Translations under genes and position numbers: made by a program
The notes under the pieces: generated by a model
Database searches by the model: none
What the model was told of the DNA's origin: nothing
What the model saw: only the letters and a program-made list of their open reading frames with translations
DNA from: Bacillus sp. SD088
GTDB lineage: Bacteria > Bacillota > Bacilli > Bacillales > Bacillaceae_C
Direction of reading: 5' to 3'
NCBI RefSeq assembly: GCF_017355205.1
Contig: NZ_JADIJK010000029.1
Span: 1-61,505 of the forward strand
Length of the DNA: 61,505 nt
Shown here: positions 18,526 through 27,956 of the stretch, piece after piece
Layout of the letters: each line of letters starts with the position of its first letter
Numbering within the stretch: position 1 is the first letter of the stretch

Positions 18526-19527
18526 ATGGAAAGGAGTGAGGAAAGATTGGCGAGTAAGATTCAGGTTCAAAAAGTAAAAAATGAAAACGTATACAAAGAA
18601 AAAGAAAATTTTCAGTTGAAGATTAGAAGGTTTGGAAGACAAATGGTTAGGGACCGGTATCTATATTTATTAGCATTGCCCGGTATAATCTATTTTTTAA
18701 TGTTCAAGTATTTGCCTATGTGGGGGATCACGATTGCTTTTAAAGACTTCTCGCCTTTTTTAGGATATGCAGATAGCCCTTGGGTTGGGTGGAAACACTT
18801 TGCAAGATTATTTACACATTCCGATTTCTTGATGATTTTGCGAAATACATTAGCGATTAGCTTTTTAAATTTGATTTTTTTCTTTCCACTGCCCATTATA
18901 CTTTCTCTATTGTTAAACGAGCTAAGAAGTCAGAGTTATAAACGTGCGGTTCAATCAATTATTTATCTTCCCCATTTTTTATCATGGGTGATCATCGCAA
19001 GCTTATCCTTTATGCTTTTATCTAAATCTGGCGGTGTGATTAATCTTTTAATTGACTATTTTGGATTTGAAAAATTTGATTTTTTAACGAATCCCAATAC
19101 TTTTTGGTTTTTATTAACAGGTCAATCGATTTGGAAGGAATGTGGCTGGGGGACAATTATCTTTTTAGCAGCCATCGCTGGTGTTAATACAGATCTCTAT
19201 GAAGCAGCAAGGATAGATGGGGCCAATCGATTCCGCCAGATTTGGCATGTAACTTTACCCGCCATTCGCAACGTGATTGTAATTTTATTGATTTTACGTC
19301 TTGGAGATATCATGGAGGTCGGCTTTGAGCAAGTGTTCCTCATGTATAATGGCGCTGTTTCAGAAGTTGCCGAAGTATTCGATACATATGTGTATCGCGT
19401 AGGGATTCAACAAGGACAATTTAGTTATAGCACAGCAGTCGGCCTATTTAAATCATTTGTAGGACTTATCTTAGTCGTCATTGCTAATCGAATGTCCAAA
19501 AAGTTTGGTGAGGAAGGAATTTATTAG
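18526..19527 (+). CDS. Oligosaccharide ABC importer permease (LplB type, importer 2)
   Basis: A membrane permease of up to 333 residues from the LplB/YtcO subfamily, which moves oligosaccharides of plant or other polysaccharides. A long basic N-tail leads to TM1 (YLYLLALPGIIYFLMFKYLP), then GITIAFKDFSPFLG, then the EAA loop EAARIDGANRFRQIWHVTLP. The start may be TTG 18547, for which AAGGAG (18531-18536) is better placed; ATG 18526 has AAAGGA only touching it. First gene of importer 2; no ATPase gene is present. Confidence 0.9.
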   Translation: MERSEERLASKIQVQKVKNENVYKEKENFQLKIRRFGRQMVRDRYLYLLALPGIIYFLMFKYLPMWGITIAFKDFSPFLGYADSPWVGWKHFARLFTHSDFLMILRNTLAISFLNLIFFFPLPIILSLLLNELRSQSYKRAVQSIIYLPHFLSWVIIASLSFMLLSKSGGVINLLIDYFGFEKFDFLTNPNTFWFLLTGQSIWKECGWGTIIFLAAIAGVNTDLYEAARIDGANRFRQIWHVTLPAIRNVIVILLILRLGDIMEVGFEQVFLMYNGAVSEVAEVFDTYVYRVGIQQGQFSYSTAVGLFKSFVGLILVVIANRMSKKFGEEGIY

Positions 19528-19543
19528 ATAGGGGTGATGGGGG

Positions 19544-20413
19544 ATGAAAGTGAGTATTGGAGATCGGGTTTTTAATGTCTTTAATATTTTTATTTTGGGC
19601 ATCATTGCGGCGATCACGCTTTTTCCGATTTATTATGTATTTGTCGTTTCTTTTACAGAACCAACAGAATATCTGCAAAAGACTTTCGTGTTATTTCCGG
19701 AGAAATGGTCATTGGCTTCCTATAAATATCTATTATCAGCAGATGCTTTTGTACAATCACTTGGTGTGAGTACGTTTTTAACGATAGTGGGGACTTTTTG
19801 TAGTTTACTCATCACTTCTTCTCTTGCCTATGCTTTATCGCGGAAGAAGTTTAAAGGGAGACGAGTTCTCTTATTATTAATACTATTTACGATTTTATTT
19901 AGTCCCGGTATTATTCCTAATTATTTACTTGTTAAAGAACTAGGTTTACTCAATAGCCTTTGGTCTGTCATCCTTGTTTCCCTTTCCAATGGTTGGTTTG
20001 TTATTTTGATGAAAGGATTTTATGACAGTATCCCTGATTCTTTAGTTGAAGCAGCGACCATTGATGGATGTAATGATATTACCGCATGGGTGAAAATTAT
20101 TCTTCCATTGTCCTTGCCATCCATTGCAGCCTTTGGTTTATTCTTTGCTGTGGCCTATTGGAATCAATACTTTAATGCCCTGTTGTATTTGAATGATGCA
20201 AGTAAATGGCCCATTCAGGTTTTATTGCAGAATATGTTAATTGACGCGTCAGGCAGTAGTTTAGGGGATGTGGATCCACTCATTAAACCACCTCCTTCTG
20301 AAACCTTGAAAATGGCTGCTGTCGTGATTGCCATTGTGCCGATTCTACTTGTCTATCCATTCTTACAAAAGCATTTTGCGAAGGGGGTGATGATTGGATC
20401 GATCAAAGAATAA
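19544..20413 (+). CDS. Oligosaccharide ABC importer permease (YtcP type, importer 2)
   Basis: A 289-residue partner permease with six helices. The EAA region is VEAATIDGCNDITAWVKIIL, and the C-terminus ends GVMIGSIKE as in YtcP homologues. It begins 16 bases after the LplB-type gene with a GGGG-rich ribosome site. It forms the channel with the preceding protein. Confidence 0.92.
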   Translation: MKVSIGDRVFNVFNIFILGIIAAITLFPIYYVFVVSFTEPTEYLQKTFVLFPEKWSLASYKYLLSADAFVQSLGVSTFLTIVGTFCSLLITSSLAYALSRKKFKGRRVLLLLILFTILFSPGIIPNYLLVKELGLLNSLWSVILVSLSNGWFVILMKGFYDSIPDSLVEAATIDGCNDITAWVKIILPLSLPSIAAFGLFFAVAYWNQYFNALLYLNDASKWPIQVLLQNMLIDASGSSLGDVDPLIKPPPSETLKMAAVVIAIVPILLVYPFLQKHFAKGVMIGSIKE

Positions 20414-20487
20414 GTATGTTGCTTATTTGATTGTTTCTATAATAATAGTTAAAAAAATAAGCTTTATGTAAACGGGGGAGAGGTTTG

Positions 20488-22014
20488 ATGAAAAAGGGAT
20501 TTATATTATTGAGCGTTTTATTCATAATGCTATTGGCAGCCTGTAGTGGAGGTGGCGAAAAAACAACGACTAAGAAAGACGAAAATACGGAGAACAACAA
20601 TGGAGCAGATGAACCGACTAACATTCATATTATGAGTCACTTTTTTACTCCAACACCACCAAGCAAAGATGCTCCTGTGAAAGAAGAGATCGAAAAAGCA
20701 ACCAATACAAAATTAGAGATTGATTGGGTGTCAGCTAATAACTATGGAGACCGTTTCAATGTTACATTGGCGTCAGGAGAGCTGCCAGAATTGATGTTAG
20801 TCCCAGATCCATTTAGTCCTGTTTTCAGGCAGGCAGCAGATCAAGGAGCCTTTTGGGATGTCTCACCTTATATTGACGATTATCCCAATATTAAAAATGG
20901 AATTGAAGAGATTGCTTGGGATTTAACCAAAATGAATGGGGCCAATTATGTTATCCCGCGACCAAGACCGGCTGAAGGGGAAACTTTCTTTATTATTCGG
21001 AAGGATTGGTTAGATCGGGTTGACATGGAAGTGCCAACAAATACAGATGAACTATACGAAGTAATGAAGGCTTTTAAAGAAAAAGACCCTGATAATAATG
21101 GCAAGGATGACACTTTTGGATTTATTGGTGATATTGGCGATGAAGATATGGGAGCAATGGGGAACTTTGAAGGAATCTTTACAGGTGTAAATGGGGAGTG
21201 GAAAGAAGAGAATGGTCAATTGACTCATACAGTGTTTCTTCCTGAAACCCGCGATGCGCTTGAATATTTAGCGAATGCTTATAATGATGGACTACTAGCA
21301 GAGGATTTTGCATCTTTGCAGAATAGTCAAGCGAAGGATATGTTTAAAGCAGGAAAAGCAGGAATTATCAATGAGAAGGCGGGGGCATTGCAAGATTATT
21401 ATGAACAAATTATCCAAATCGAACCGGAGTTGGAGTTCACGGATCTTTTGCCAATTACAAATATAAATGGCTTTAATCCGCAAGGCCCAGGGTTTGCTGG
21501 GGGAAATGCCATTCCAAAATCTGTATCTGAAGAGAAAATGAAAGAAATATTAGCGATGATTGATCGTTGGATGGAAGATGATGTCTTTATCTTGCATAAA
21601 CAAGGCATTGAGGGAATCCATCATCAGGTGGAGGATGGCGAAGTTGTCATTGATACGGAAAAGATGGAGAAGGACTCAATTGGAAGTTTCAATCAAATTG
21701 TCTATGTTTCCGATCCATATGCCAGCTCAACGAAACCGACTTTCCCTGAAGATGCCCAGAAATTATATGAAGAAATCCAAGACGAAAGGGCTAAAACAAG
21801 TGTCCCAAATATTGGGATGGGGCTTTATTCAGAAAAAGGCAACACGTATTTGCCAGAGTTTAGAAAGAAAGTTCAAGATCTAAAAACGAAAATCATTTTA
21901 GGCAAAGAGCCTATTACTGCATGGGATGATTTAGTAGAACAGTTAAAGGATGATGCTGATATGAAAACACTGACAGAAGAGATCAATGAATCTTATCAAG
22001 CGAGGGAAAGTTAA
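20488..22014 (+). CDS. Oligosaccharide-binding lipoprotein (LipO/YtcQ type, importer 2)
   Basis: A 508-residue extracytoplasmic binding protein. The signal peptide ends in lipobox LLAAC, so the next residue region (SGGGEK, then an Asn/Glu/Lys-rich linker) is the lipid-anchored stalk. The size and the pattern DRVDMEVPTNTDELYEVMKA are typical of LipO-like proteins that bind larger oligosaccharides than MalE-type proteins do. I use ATG 20488, with GGGGGAGAGG upstream; an in-frame TTG lies one codon before it. A terminator-type repeat follows. Confidence 0.92.
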   Translation: MKKGFILLSVLFIMLLAACSGGGEKTTTKKDENTENNNGADEPTNIHIMSHFFTPTPPSKDAPVKEEIEKATNTKLEIDWVSANNYGDRFNVTLASGELPELMLVPDPFSPVFRQAADQGAFWDVSPYIDDYPNIKNGIEEIAWDLTKMNGANYVIPRPRPAEGETFFIIRKDWLDRVDMEVPTNTDELYEVMKAFKEKDPDNNGKDDTFGFIGDIGDEDMGAMGNFEGIFTGVNGEWKEENGQLTHTVFLPETRDALEYLANAYNDGLLAEDFASLQNSQAKDMFKAGKAGIINEKAGALQDYYEQIIQIEPELEFTDLLPITNINGFNPQGPGFAGGNAIPKSVSEEKMKEILAMIDRWMEDDVFILHKQGIEGIHHQVEDGEVVIDTEKMEKDSIGSFNQIVYVSDPYASSTKPTFPEDAQKLYEEIQDERAKTSVPNIGMGLYSEKGNTYLPEFRKKVQDLKTKIILGKEPITAWDDLVEQLKDDADMKTLTEEINESYQARES

Positions 22015-22023
22015 TATACTCAA

Positions 22024-22142
22024 TCTTGAGACTGAGACATAACTAAAATGCGAAGTATACTTCCAGAGCGGGGTATATGAACCTAGTAATTCGGTTTGGT
22101 CTTGTGTGAAAACACTTTTGTCTCAGCCTCAAGACTTTTTTT
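22024..22142 (+). terminator. Large hairpin terminator derived from a repeat
   Basis: TCTTGAG-ACTGAGACA (22024-22039) pairs with TGTCTCAG-CCTCAAGA (about 22119-22134), followed by seven T. The interior 22050-22099 is the reverse complement of 39559-39606 with few changes. This is a short member of the ~295-bp repeat family that probably serves as the terminator of importer 2. Confidence 0.7.
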
Positions 22143-22227
22143 GAAAAACTTGCAAGTATAACGATGGAGATTTTTAAATGGTCGGAAAACGCCTCTAAAA
22201 TATTCCTTGAAAGTATGGTAATATATT

Positions 22228-22241
22228 TGAAAGTGCTTACA
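22228..22241 (+). promoter_or_regulatory. cre-like site before the AraC regulator
   Basis: TGAAAGTGCTTACA matches TGWNANCGNTNWCA at 13 of 14 positions, but the mismatch is in the central CG (T for C). It lies 17 bases before the TTG start, overlapping the leader. This is a candidate only. Confidence 0.35.
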
Positions 22242-22257
22242 ATAAGAGGTGGAATAA

Positions 22258-24606
22258 TTGAGAAATGTATTTGGTAAAAGGTTTGCAAGCTATTGTTTGC
22301 AATTTAACGGTCACTACCGAAGAAACCTAATCTTATTCCTCTTGATCACAAGTCTTCCAGGCATTCTAATCGGTGTAATATTATTTTTCGTTAGTAAATC
22401 ACAGATGGAAAAAGAATTACATACAGTTCATCAAAATCATCTATATAAAACGATCGATTCTATCCAAGAGCAGTTCTCCTATGTGGAATTTCTACTCGCT
22501 AATTGGGCTACAGATGTTAACTTTGGTGAAGACTATGAACAGATAGATTTAAAGAATGATTATAAGAAAGTACGTCAAATATATAAAACACTCCTATACA
22601 TTGAAAATTCCAATCCATTTATCGGACATGTTGAGCTATTCATCGATCAAGAGGAACCGATTGTTTTCTCAAAAAGTGGTTATCGTTTTATAAATGATTC
22701 AAAATTACCTGCCTATCGGCAATTTTTATCTCGTGATAATAGCTTATTTTGGAGTCCAATACTATTGGAAGTGGAGCAGGATTACAAAGGACGATATGCA
22801 TCGCTTGGGTTAGTCCATAAGATAACAAATACAAGATTCACTTCTTACGGATCCATCCTAGTCTACATGGATAAGGATAAGCTAGCTGAATTACTTAAAT
22901 CCCCGTATGAGGCGGGTTCAGTTTTTCTAATCAGTAATCAAAGCCATTGGATGTTCACTGATCCCAATCAAGTGAAGCCAAGCAAGTTGGAAAAGGCTGT
23001 TTATAATGAAATACAAGAAAAATCGGGAAAAAAGGAACCCTTTTTATTCCATTTGGACAAGATGGAATACACCGTAACCTATGATTCATTTTCCAGGCTT
23101 GGTGATCAATGGTACTATGTTTCGATAGCGCCGCTTACAACGATTACAGCGCCAGTTGTATTTATATCGAAGCTATTCATTATTCTCTGTTCAGCCTTAT
23201 TATTGGCGGCTATTTTCCTTTCTTTATTTGCCTCTAAGAAATTATACATTCCGATTGAAGCGTTGCTAAAAAAAATAAATGATGGGGGAAATACAACGAA
23301 AAATGAGTTTGATTTTATTGAAAATCAGTGGAATCATCTTTCGAGTGAGAGTGAAGATTTACGAAGCCGTTTGGAAAGACAGCTGCCTGATTTAAAAGAA
23401 GGTTTTCTAATGCAGCTTTTTCAAGGCTACTTATTTCCATTTACAGAAAAGGAATTACAGGAACGTTTTCACCATTTTGGTTGGAAAAAAGAGCAAAAGT
23501 ATTTGCTGCTTTTTGTACAATTGTTTGGCTTATCTAAGTTACAAGGGAAATTTTTAGAGGGAGACGAGGGACTTGTTACCTTTTTAGCTGGAAACGTAAC
23601 AAAGGAGTTAATGCATCAAGTGGATGTTTCTGGACAAATCATTAATTTTCACGATCTCTCCCTTGGTTTATTTATTACGATCCCACAAGCAGAAGCAAAG
23701 GAGGAGGTTGAAGCAAAAATTCATCAGCTTAGTAAGTCTATGATCACATCCATAAATGAAATTTGTCATATGGATGTCGTGATCGGAATTAGTAGGATGA
23801 CGAATTCTATCAAAGAGATCCACCCTATTTTCGAAGAAACCAAAAACTCCCTAAGTCTTCGCAAATGGAAAGATTATAATCAAATTATTGAAATTGAGAA
23901 AATGGATCAATTGTTTTTACAACAAAATCCATTTGAGTTTCCATTTGATATAGAAAAAGAGATTACACAAGCGATCAGACTGAGAAATGAAAAGGAAGCC
24001 ATTAAGCGATTAAGATCATTTTTTCAGACATTATCTGAGAGAAACGTTAGTACGGCTATAATCAAACAAAGTGCTCTTCAACTCTTGAGTAGTATTCATC
24101 AGATCGCTTTACAGGCTGGATTAATGGATGAAAGTATTATGAATAAGGGTGTTCAACTATATAAGCAGCTTTTTGACTTAAATGATCCCATTGAAATGGG
24201 GTGGTGGTTTGAAGAAAAGGTTGTACGAGTCATCATACAGGAACTCTCACAAAAGCAAGATCAAAGAATGAGAATAGTAGTAGAAAAAGTTGTTCATTTT
24301 ATGCAAGAGAATTATATGAAAGATATTTCCCTAGACTATTGTGCTGATCAGGTTCACTTGCATCCGACTATTTTAAGTCGTGTATTTAAGGAAGTATCAG
24401 GCTGGAACTTTATCGACTTTCTTACTAATATCCGGCTTATGAAAGCAAAAGAGCTTCTCATTAAAACGGATGCTAAGATCAATCAAATTGCCGATCATAT
24501 TGGATATAAGCCAAGCTACTTTAACCGACTTTTCAAAAAAAGCGAAGGGGTAACGCCTAGTGAATTCAGAAAAGTAAATCAGAGAAAGGGGAGTTTTATT
24601 TCGTAG
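22258..24606 (+). CDS. Membrane-anchored AraC-family regulator (YtdP/YesN-like)
   Basis: A 782-residue one-component sensor-regulator. TM1 (about 24-46) and TM2 (about 300-322) flank an extracytoplasmic Cache-like sensor. A cytoplasmic middle region follows, and the C-terminus (about 680-775) holds two AraC helix-turn-helix motifs (SLDYCADQVHLHPTILSRVF; INQIADHIGYKPSYFNRLF). Such proteins sense extracellular sugars, often through the neighbouring binding lipoprotein, and activate the adjacent importer and hydrolase genes. TTG start with AGAGGTGG 5 bases upstream. It most likely activates importer 2 and the hydrolase-sulfatase-lyase genes downstream. Confidence 0.88.
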   Translation: MRNVFGKRFASYCLQFNGHYRRNLILFLLITSLPGILIGVILFFVSKSQMEKELHTVHQNHLYKTIDSIQEQFSYVEFLLANWATDVNFGEDYEQIDLKNDYKKVRQIYKTLLYIENSNPFIGHVELFIDQEEPIVFSKSGYRFINDSKLPAYRQFLSRDNSLFWSPILLEVEQDYKGRYASLGLVHKITNTRFTSYGSILVYMDKDKLAELLKSPYEAGSVFLISNQSHWMFTDPNQVKPSKLEKAVYNEIQEKSGKKEPFLFHLDKMEYTVTYDSFSRLGDQWYYVSIAPLTTITAPVVFISKLFIILCSALLLAAIFLSLFASKKLYIPIEALLKKINDGGNTTKNEFDFIENQWNHLSSESEDLRSRLERQLPDLKEGFLMQLFQGYLFPFTEKELQERFHHFGWKKEQKYLLLFVQLFGLSKLQGKFLEGDEGLVTFLAGNVTKELMHQVDVSGQIINFHDLSLGLFITIPQAEAKEEVEAKIHQLSKSMITSINEICHMDVVIGISRMTNSIKEIHPIFEETKNSLSLRKWKDYNQIIEIEKMDQLFLQQNPFEFPFDIEKEITQAIRLRNEKEAIKRLRSFFQTLSERNVSTAIIKQSALQLLSSIHQIALQAGLMDESIMNKGVQLYKQLFDLNDPIEMGWWFEEKVVRVIIQELSQKQDQRMRIVVEKVVHFMQENYMKDISLDYCADQVHLHPTILSRVFKEVSGWNFIDFLTNIRLMKAKELLIKTDAKINQIADHIGYKPSYFNRLFKKSEGVTPSEFRKVNQRKGSFIS

Positions 24607-24692
24607 GAGTAAGCGATACAAGGTGATTTCAATGTGAATTATTGGCGATAGAGAAAGGGAATGAAACACTATAAAACATTTGAGGTGACAAA

Positions 24693-27600
24693 ATGCTAGA
24701 TATGGCAACTTTTCAAAATCCTGATTCCAAATACGGAATTCACCCATTCTGGTTCTGGAATGGCGAAATAACGGATTCGGAAATTGAAAAGCAAATAACA
24801 GAGATGGCAGAAAAACGAGTGACGGGTTTTTTCTTATGTGCTAGGCAAGGGATGAGTGTGCCTTATTTATCTGATGAATGGTTTCGAAAAGTGGAATTTG
24901 CCGTTGAAGTAGCGGCTAAATATCATCTTGATGTTTGGCTATATGATGAATATCCGTATCCAAGTGGAATGGCTGGTGGGGAAGTGACATTAGAACATCC
25001 AGATGCTAAGCAGTCTGTTTTGCAACATGTTGTGGAGAAAATAGGAGGCGGGGAAAAAGTAGAAGTCGAATTACCGTGGGGAAAAGTGTTGTTTGCTAAG
25101 GCGGTACCAGTAGATCCTCAGACAAAAGCTCCTATTTGGCATGAGGCAATCAATGTGAAAGAACACATCGGAAATATACAGGTGGAGCCAGTCTACCAAA
25201 AGACAGGGCTCACGGCTTATAATCAAAAGCGTTTCTTTACCTATAATCCCAAGAAAATGTTGAATTGGACTGCTCCTAGTGGAGAGTGGGAATTCCATTG
25301 TTTTCTTGAAGGGGAAATCAATGATTTTAAATATTATGGGACTTTTGTAGATCCTTGTCATCATGAGGCCATGACGACTTTTATAGAATTGACTCATGAG
25401 CGCTACGCACAGAAATTGAAAAAGCACTTTGGAAAAACGATAAAAGGAATGTTTACTGATGAGATTCATTTGTTAGGCCGTTATCCTTGGTCTCCGCGTT
25501 TTGTCTCATTTATACAGGAAAAATATGGCTATGATATTCGGGAATATTTATATTTACTTCTTTATCAAGATAGAGATTTAGCCCCGAAAATCCGCTATCA
25601 CTATTTCCAAGCCAACCATCTTCTTTTCAGGGAAGCCTATCATAAGCAAGTACATGATTGGTGTGAACAGTACGACTTAGATTATGTGGCGGAAGTTCCG
25701 TCTGTCAGGATGGCAACGCAAACTTATAGCCATATTCCAGGTGGCGATAGTGCTCATGAAAAGCTAGGGCGATCACTAGACTGGATTTTAAAGCGATATT
25801 TTTATAGTTTACGAGCGAATCCTAAAATGATTAGTTCTCTAAGTCTGCAACTTGGAAGGGACCGAGCATTAATTGAAAGCTTCCATAGTGTCGGCTGGTC
25901 AATGACTCTACAGGATGCGAAATGGATGATTGATCGTTTAGCTGCATTTGGGGTTAACTTTTTTAATTTTCATGCTTTCTTTTATACAGTGGATGCGATG
26001 GTGAAGCATGATGCGCCACCGTCTCAATTCTTGCAAAACCCATATTGGCAGCATTATCGAATGCTAGGAGATTATACAGCAAGAATGAGTTATCTTATGA
26101 GTGAAGGAACTCCCGTACGCTCAATTGCTGTGCTAGACCCAACCACAAGCTTGTGGACACATATGGGAAATCCATTTTCATCCTTTGCGTATACAGGAAA
26201 GGATGAAACGGAAAAAGAGCAACTTGAATATTTGAAGAGTCATTGGGCAGACCTGTGTATTGAATTAACGACCCATTATAAGGATTATGATCATCTTGAT
26301 CCAGAACTACTTGCGAGAGCTGAGATTTCTAATGGAGAGATGATGGTTGGAAAAGCAAGATATAAGGTTTTAGTTATTCCGCCCATTTCAAATGTGGAAG
26401 CGGATGCTTGGAGGAAAATCAAGCAATTTATCGATGAAGGTGGAGTGGTGATTGCTAATGGGCTTCTTCCTTATGAAAGTATTGATGAAGATGAAGAGAT
26501 GTTTGCGGAAATTAAGCAAACCTTTGGGCTAGCACCTAAAGCAATGATTAACTTTTGGAATGGGGAAGAGAAAGATCTGCTCAGCTATTACACGAAGGGA
26601 GAGAACAATGCATTCTTCATTCCTTGCACAGTGAATCAATCTTTACAAAAAAGAATACAGGCTTTATTTAAAATTCTTGATTCATCTTTACAAACTGATG
26701 TCCAGTTCAAGGTACAAAATGATACGAAGTGCTTTTTATTGCAGCACCGCCAATTTGACGATGAATCAGAAATGATATTTATAAGTAATCAAGAAGGGGA
26801 TACGCATCAAGCCGAACTCTTTGTCAAACGCAATTATAGTAGCTTTTCGAAATTAAATCTGGAAACCGGGCAAAGTGAACAAATACCGGCTAAATGGATG
26901 GAAGATCATTGGAAAGTAGATTTGGAATTTTCTCCTTATCAATCTTATGTTATTCAAATGCAAAACAAGGTAGCAATCGAAAACTCGCTCGTTGAGAATG
27001 AATCAGATATTTTGGAAATAAATGCTGCTGATGATTGGATTGTGAGCCCACTACAGGAGAATATGCTTAGATTGGCGGAATTTACTCTCCATTTGCCCGG
27101 ACAAGGAATAGCTCATTCTCCTATTCAGGCAAAGACATTTATTGATCAATGTGAGGACTTAGCCGAGAAACAAGCATTACCGGTAAAGTTTAAGCAAACA
27201 TTTGGAACACCAATGAAGGTAAAGATGGCTTATCCAATCGATGTTTGCTATCAGTCTACCTTTGAAGTCGAGGAGTTTCCTACTTACTGTTCATTGGTAA
27301 TGGATACTCATGCAATTCAAGGGGAATTGGCTATTTTTATTAATGGATCCCTTCTGGAGCAGGATCGTTTCCAACGAGAATTTGTTTACGATCATCATAA
27401 TGCCGTTTGCGATATTTGCTCGTTGATTAAAAAGGGGACAAATACAATCGAAATAAAAGGAAAGATTCATCATGATTGGCAGGGAGTTGTCGACCCACTT
27501 TATATAAAAGGAGACTTTGGAGTTGAGTTTACTAATGCTCTCCAGCCAATCTTGACAGAATTACCTAGAAACTCCCCAGCGCTAATTGGACCATATAAAG

Positions 27601-27956
27601 GATTACCTTATTATGCGGGTAAAGTGCATTTCCAAAGAAAAATTCATCTTAATAGCCTTCCAGCAACAGCTGACTTTGCATTGCAATTTTCCGAGTTTGA
27701 GCATTTCCATGAATGTGCCGAAGTCGTGGTAAATGGTCATTCACTTGGAGTCAAAGCATGGTCACCATACAGATGGGAGGGAAAAACAAGTATTCTGTCA
27801 GAAGGAGAAAATGTGATTGATGTGAAAGTGACGAATACACTTGTTGGCCTATTAGAAGGCAAATACTTTGATGACGAGACACATACACTGAAAGATGTAC
27901 GAAAAACGAGGAATTTCAATAAAGGAAGTGAAACAATTGAGCAAACAAAGAAATAA
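24693..27956 (+). CDS. Large GH106-like glycoside hydrolase
   Basis: A 1087-residue protein without signal peptide. The N-terminal part (HPFWFWNGEITDSEIEKQI, then KRVTGFFLCARQG and LWLYDEYPYPSG-like text) resembles the barrel of GH106 alpha-L-rhamnosidase-type proteins. TDEIHLLGRYPWSP (about 253) holds acidic residues suited to catalysis. The middle has a glutamine-amidotransferase-like beta/alpha segment (KYRVLVIPPISNVEADA region, about 555-640). The C-terminus (about 880-1070) resembles galactose-binding-like beta-sandwiches (FEEFPTYCSLV..., VVVNGHSLGVKAWSPYRWEG). Known GH106 enzymes remove rhamnose from pectin or other glycans. The family link is by eye, so the exact activity is open. It overlaps the sulfatase gene by 20 bases. 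Confidence 0.65.
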   Translation: MLDMATFQNPDSKYGIHPFWFWNGEITDSEIEKQITEMAEKRVTGFFLCARQGMSVPYLSDEWFRKVEFAVEVAAKYHLDVWLYDEYPYPSGMAGGEVTLEHPDAKQSVLQHVVEKIGGGEKVEVELPWGKVLFAKAVPVDPQTKAPIWHEAINVKEHIGNIQVEPVYQKTGLTAYNQKRFFTYNPKKMLNWTAPSGEWEFHCFLEGEINDFKYYGTFVDPCHHEAMTTFIELTHERYAQKLKKHFGKTIKGMFTDEIHLLGRYPWSPRFVSFIQEKYGYDIREYLYLLLYQDRDLAPKIRYHYFQANHLLFREAYHKQVHDWCEQYDLDYVAEVPSVRMATQTYSHIPGGDSAHEKLGRSLDWILKRYFYSLRANPKMISSLSLQLGRDRALIESFHSVGWSMTLQDAKWMIDRLAAFGVNFFNFHAFFYTVDAMVKHDAPPSQFLQNPYWQHYRMLGDYTARMSYLMSEGTPVRSIAVLDPTTSLWTHMGNPFSSFAYTGKDETEKEQLEYLKSHWADLCIELTTHYKDYDHLDPELLARAEISNGEMMVGKARYKVLVIPPISNVEADAWRKIKQFIDEGGVVIANGLLPYESIDEDEEMFAEIKQTFGLAPKAMINFWNGEEKDLLSYYTKGENNAFFIPCTVNQSLQKRIQALFKILDSSLQTDVQFKVQNDTKCFLLQHRQFDDESEMIFISNQEGDTHQAELFVKRNYSSFSKLNLETGQSEQIPAKWMEDHWKVDLEFSPYQSYVIQMQNKVAIENSLVENESDILEINAADDWIVSPLQENMLRLAEFTLHLPGQGIAHSPIQAKTFIDQCEDLAEKQALPVKFKQTFGTPMKVKMAYPIDVCYQSTFEVEEFPTYCSLVMDTHAIQGELAIFINGSLLEQDRFQREFVYDHHNAVCDICSLIKKGTNTIEIKGKIHHDWQGVVDPLYIKGDFGVEFTNALQPILTELPRNSPALIGPYKGLPYYAGKVHFQRKIHLNSLPATADFALQFSEFEHFHECAEVVVNGHSLGVKAWSPYRWEGKTSILSEGENVIDVKVTNTLVGLLEGKYFDDETHTLKDVRKTRNFNKGSETIEQTKK

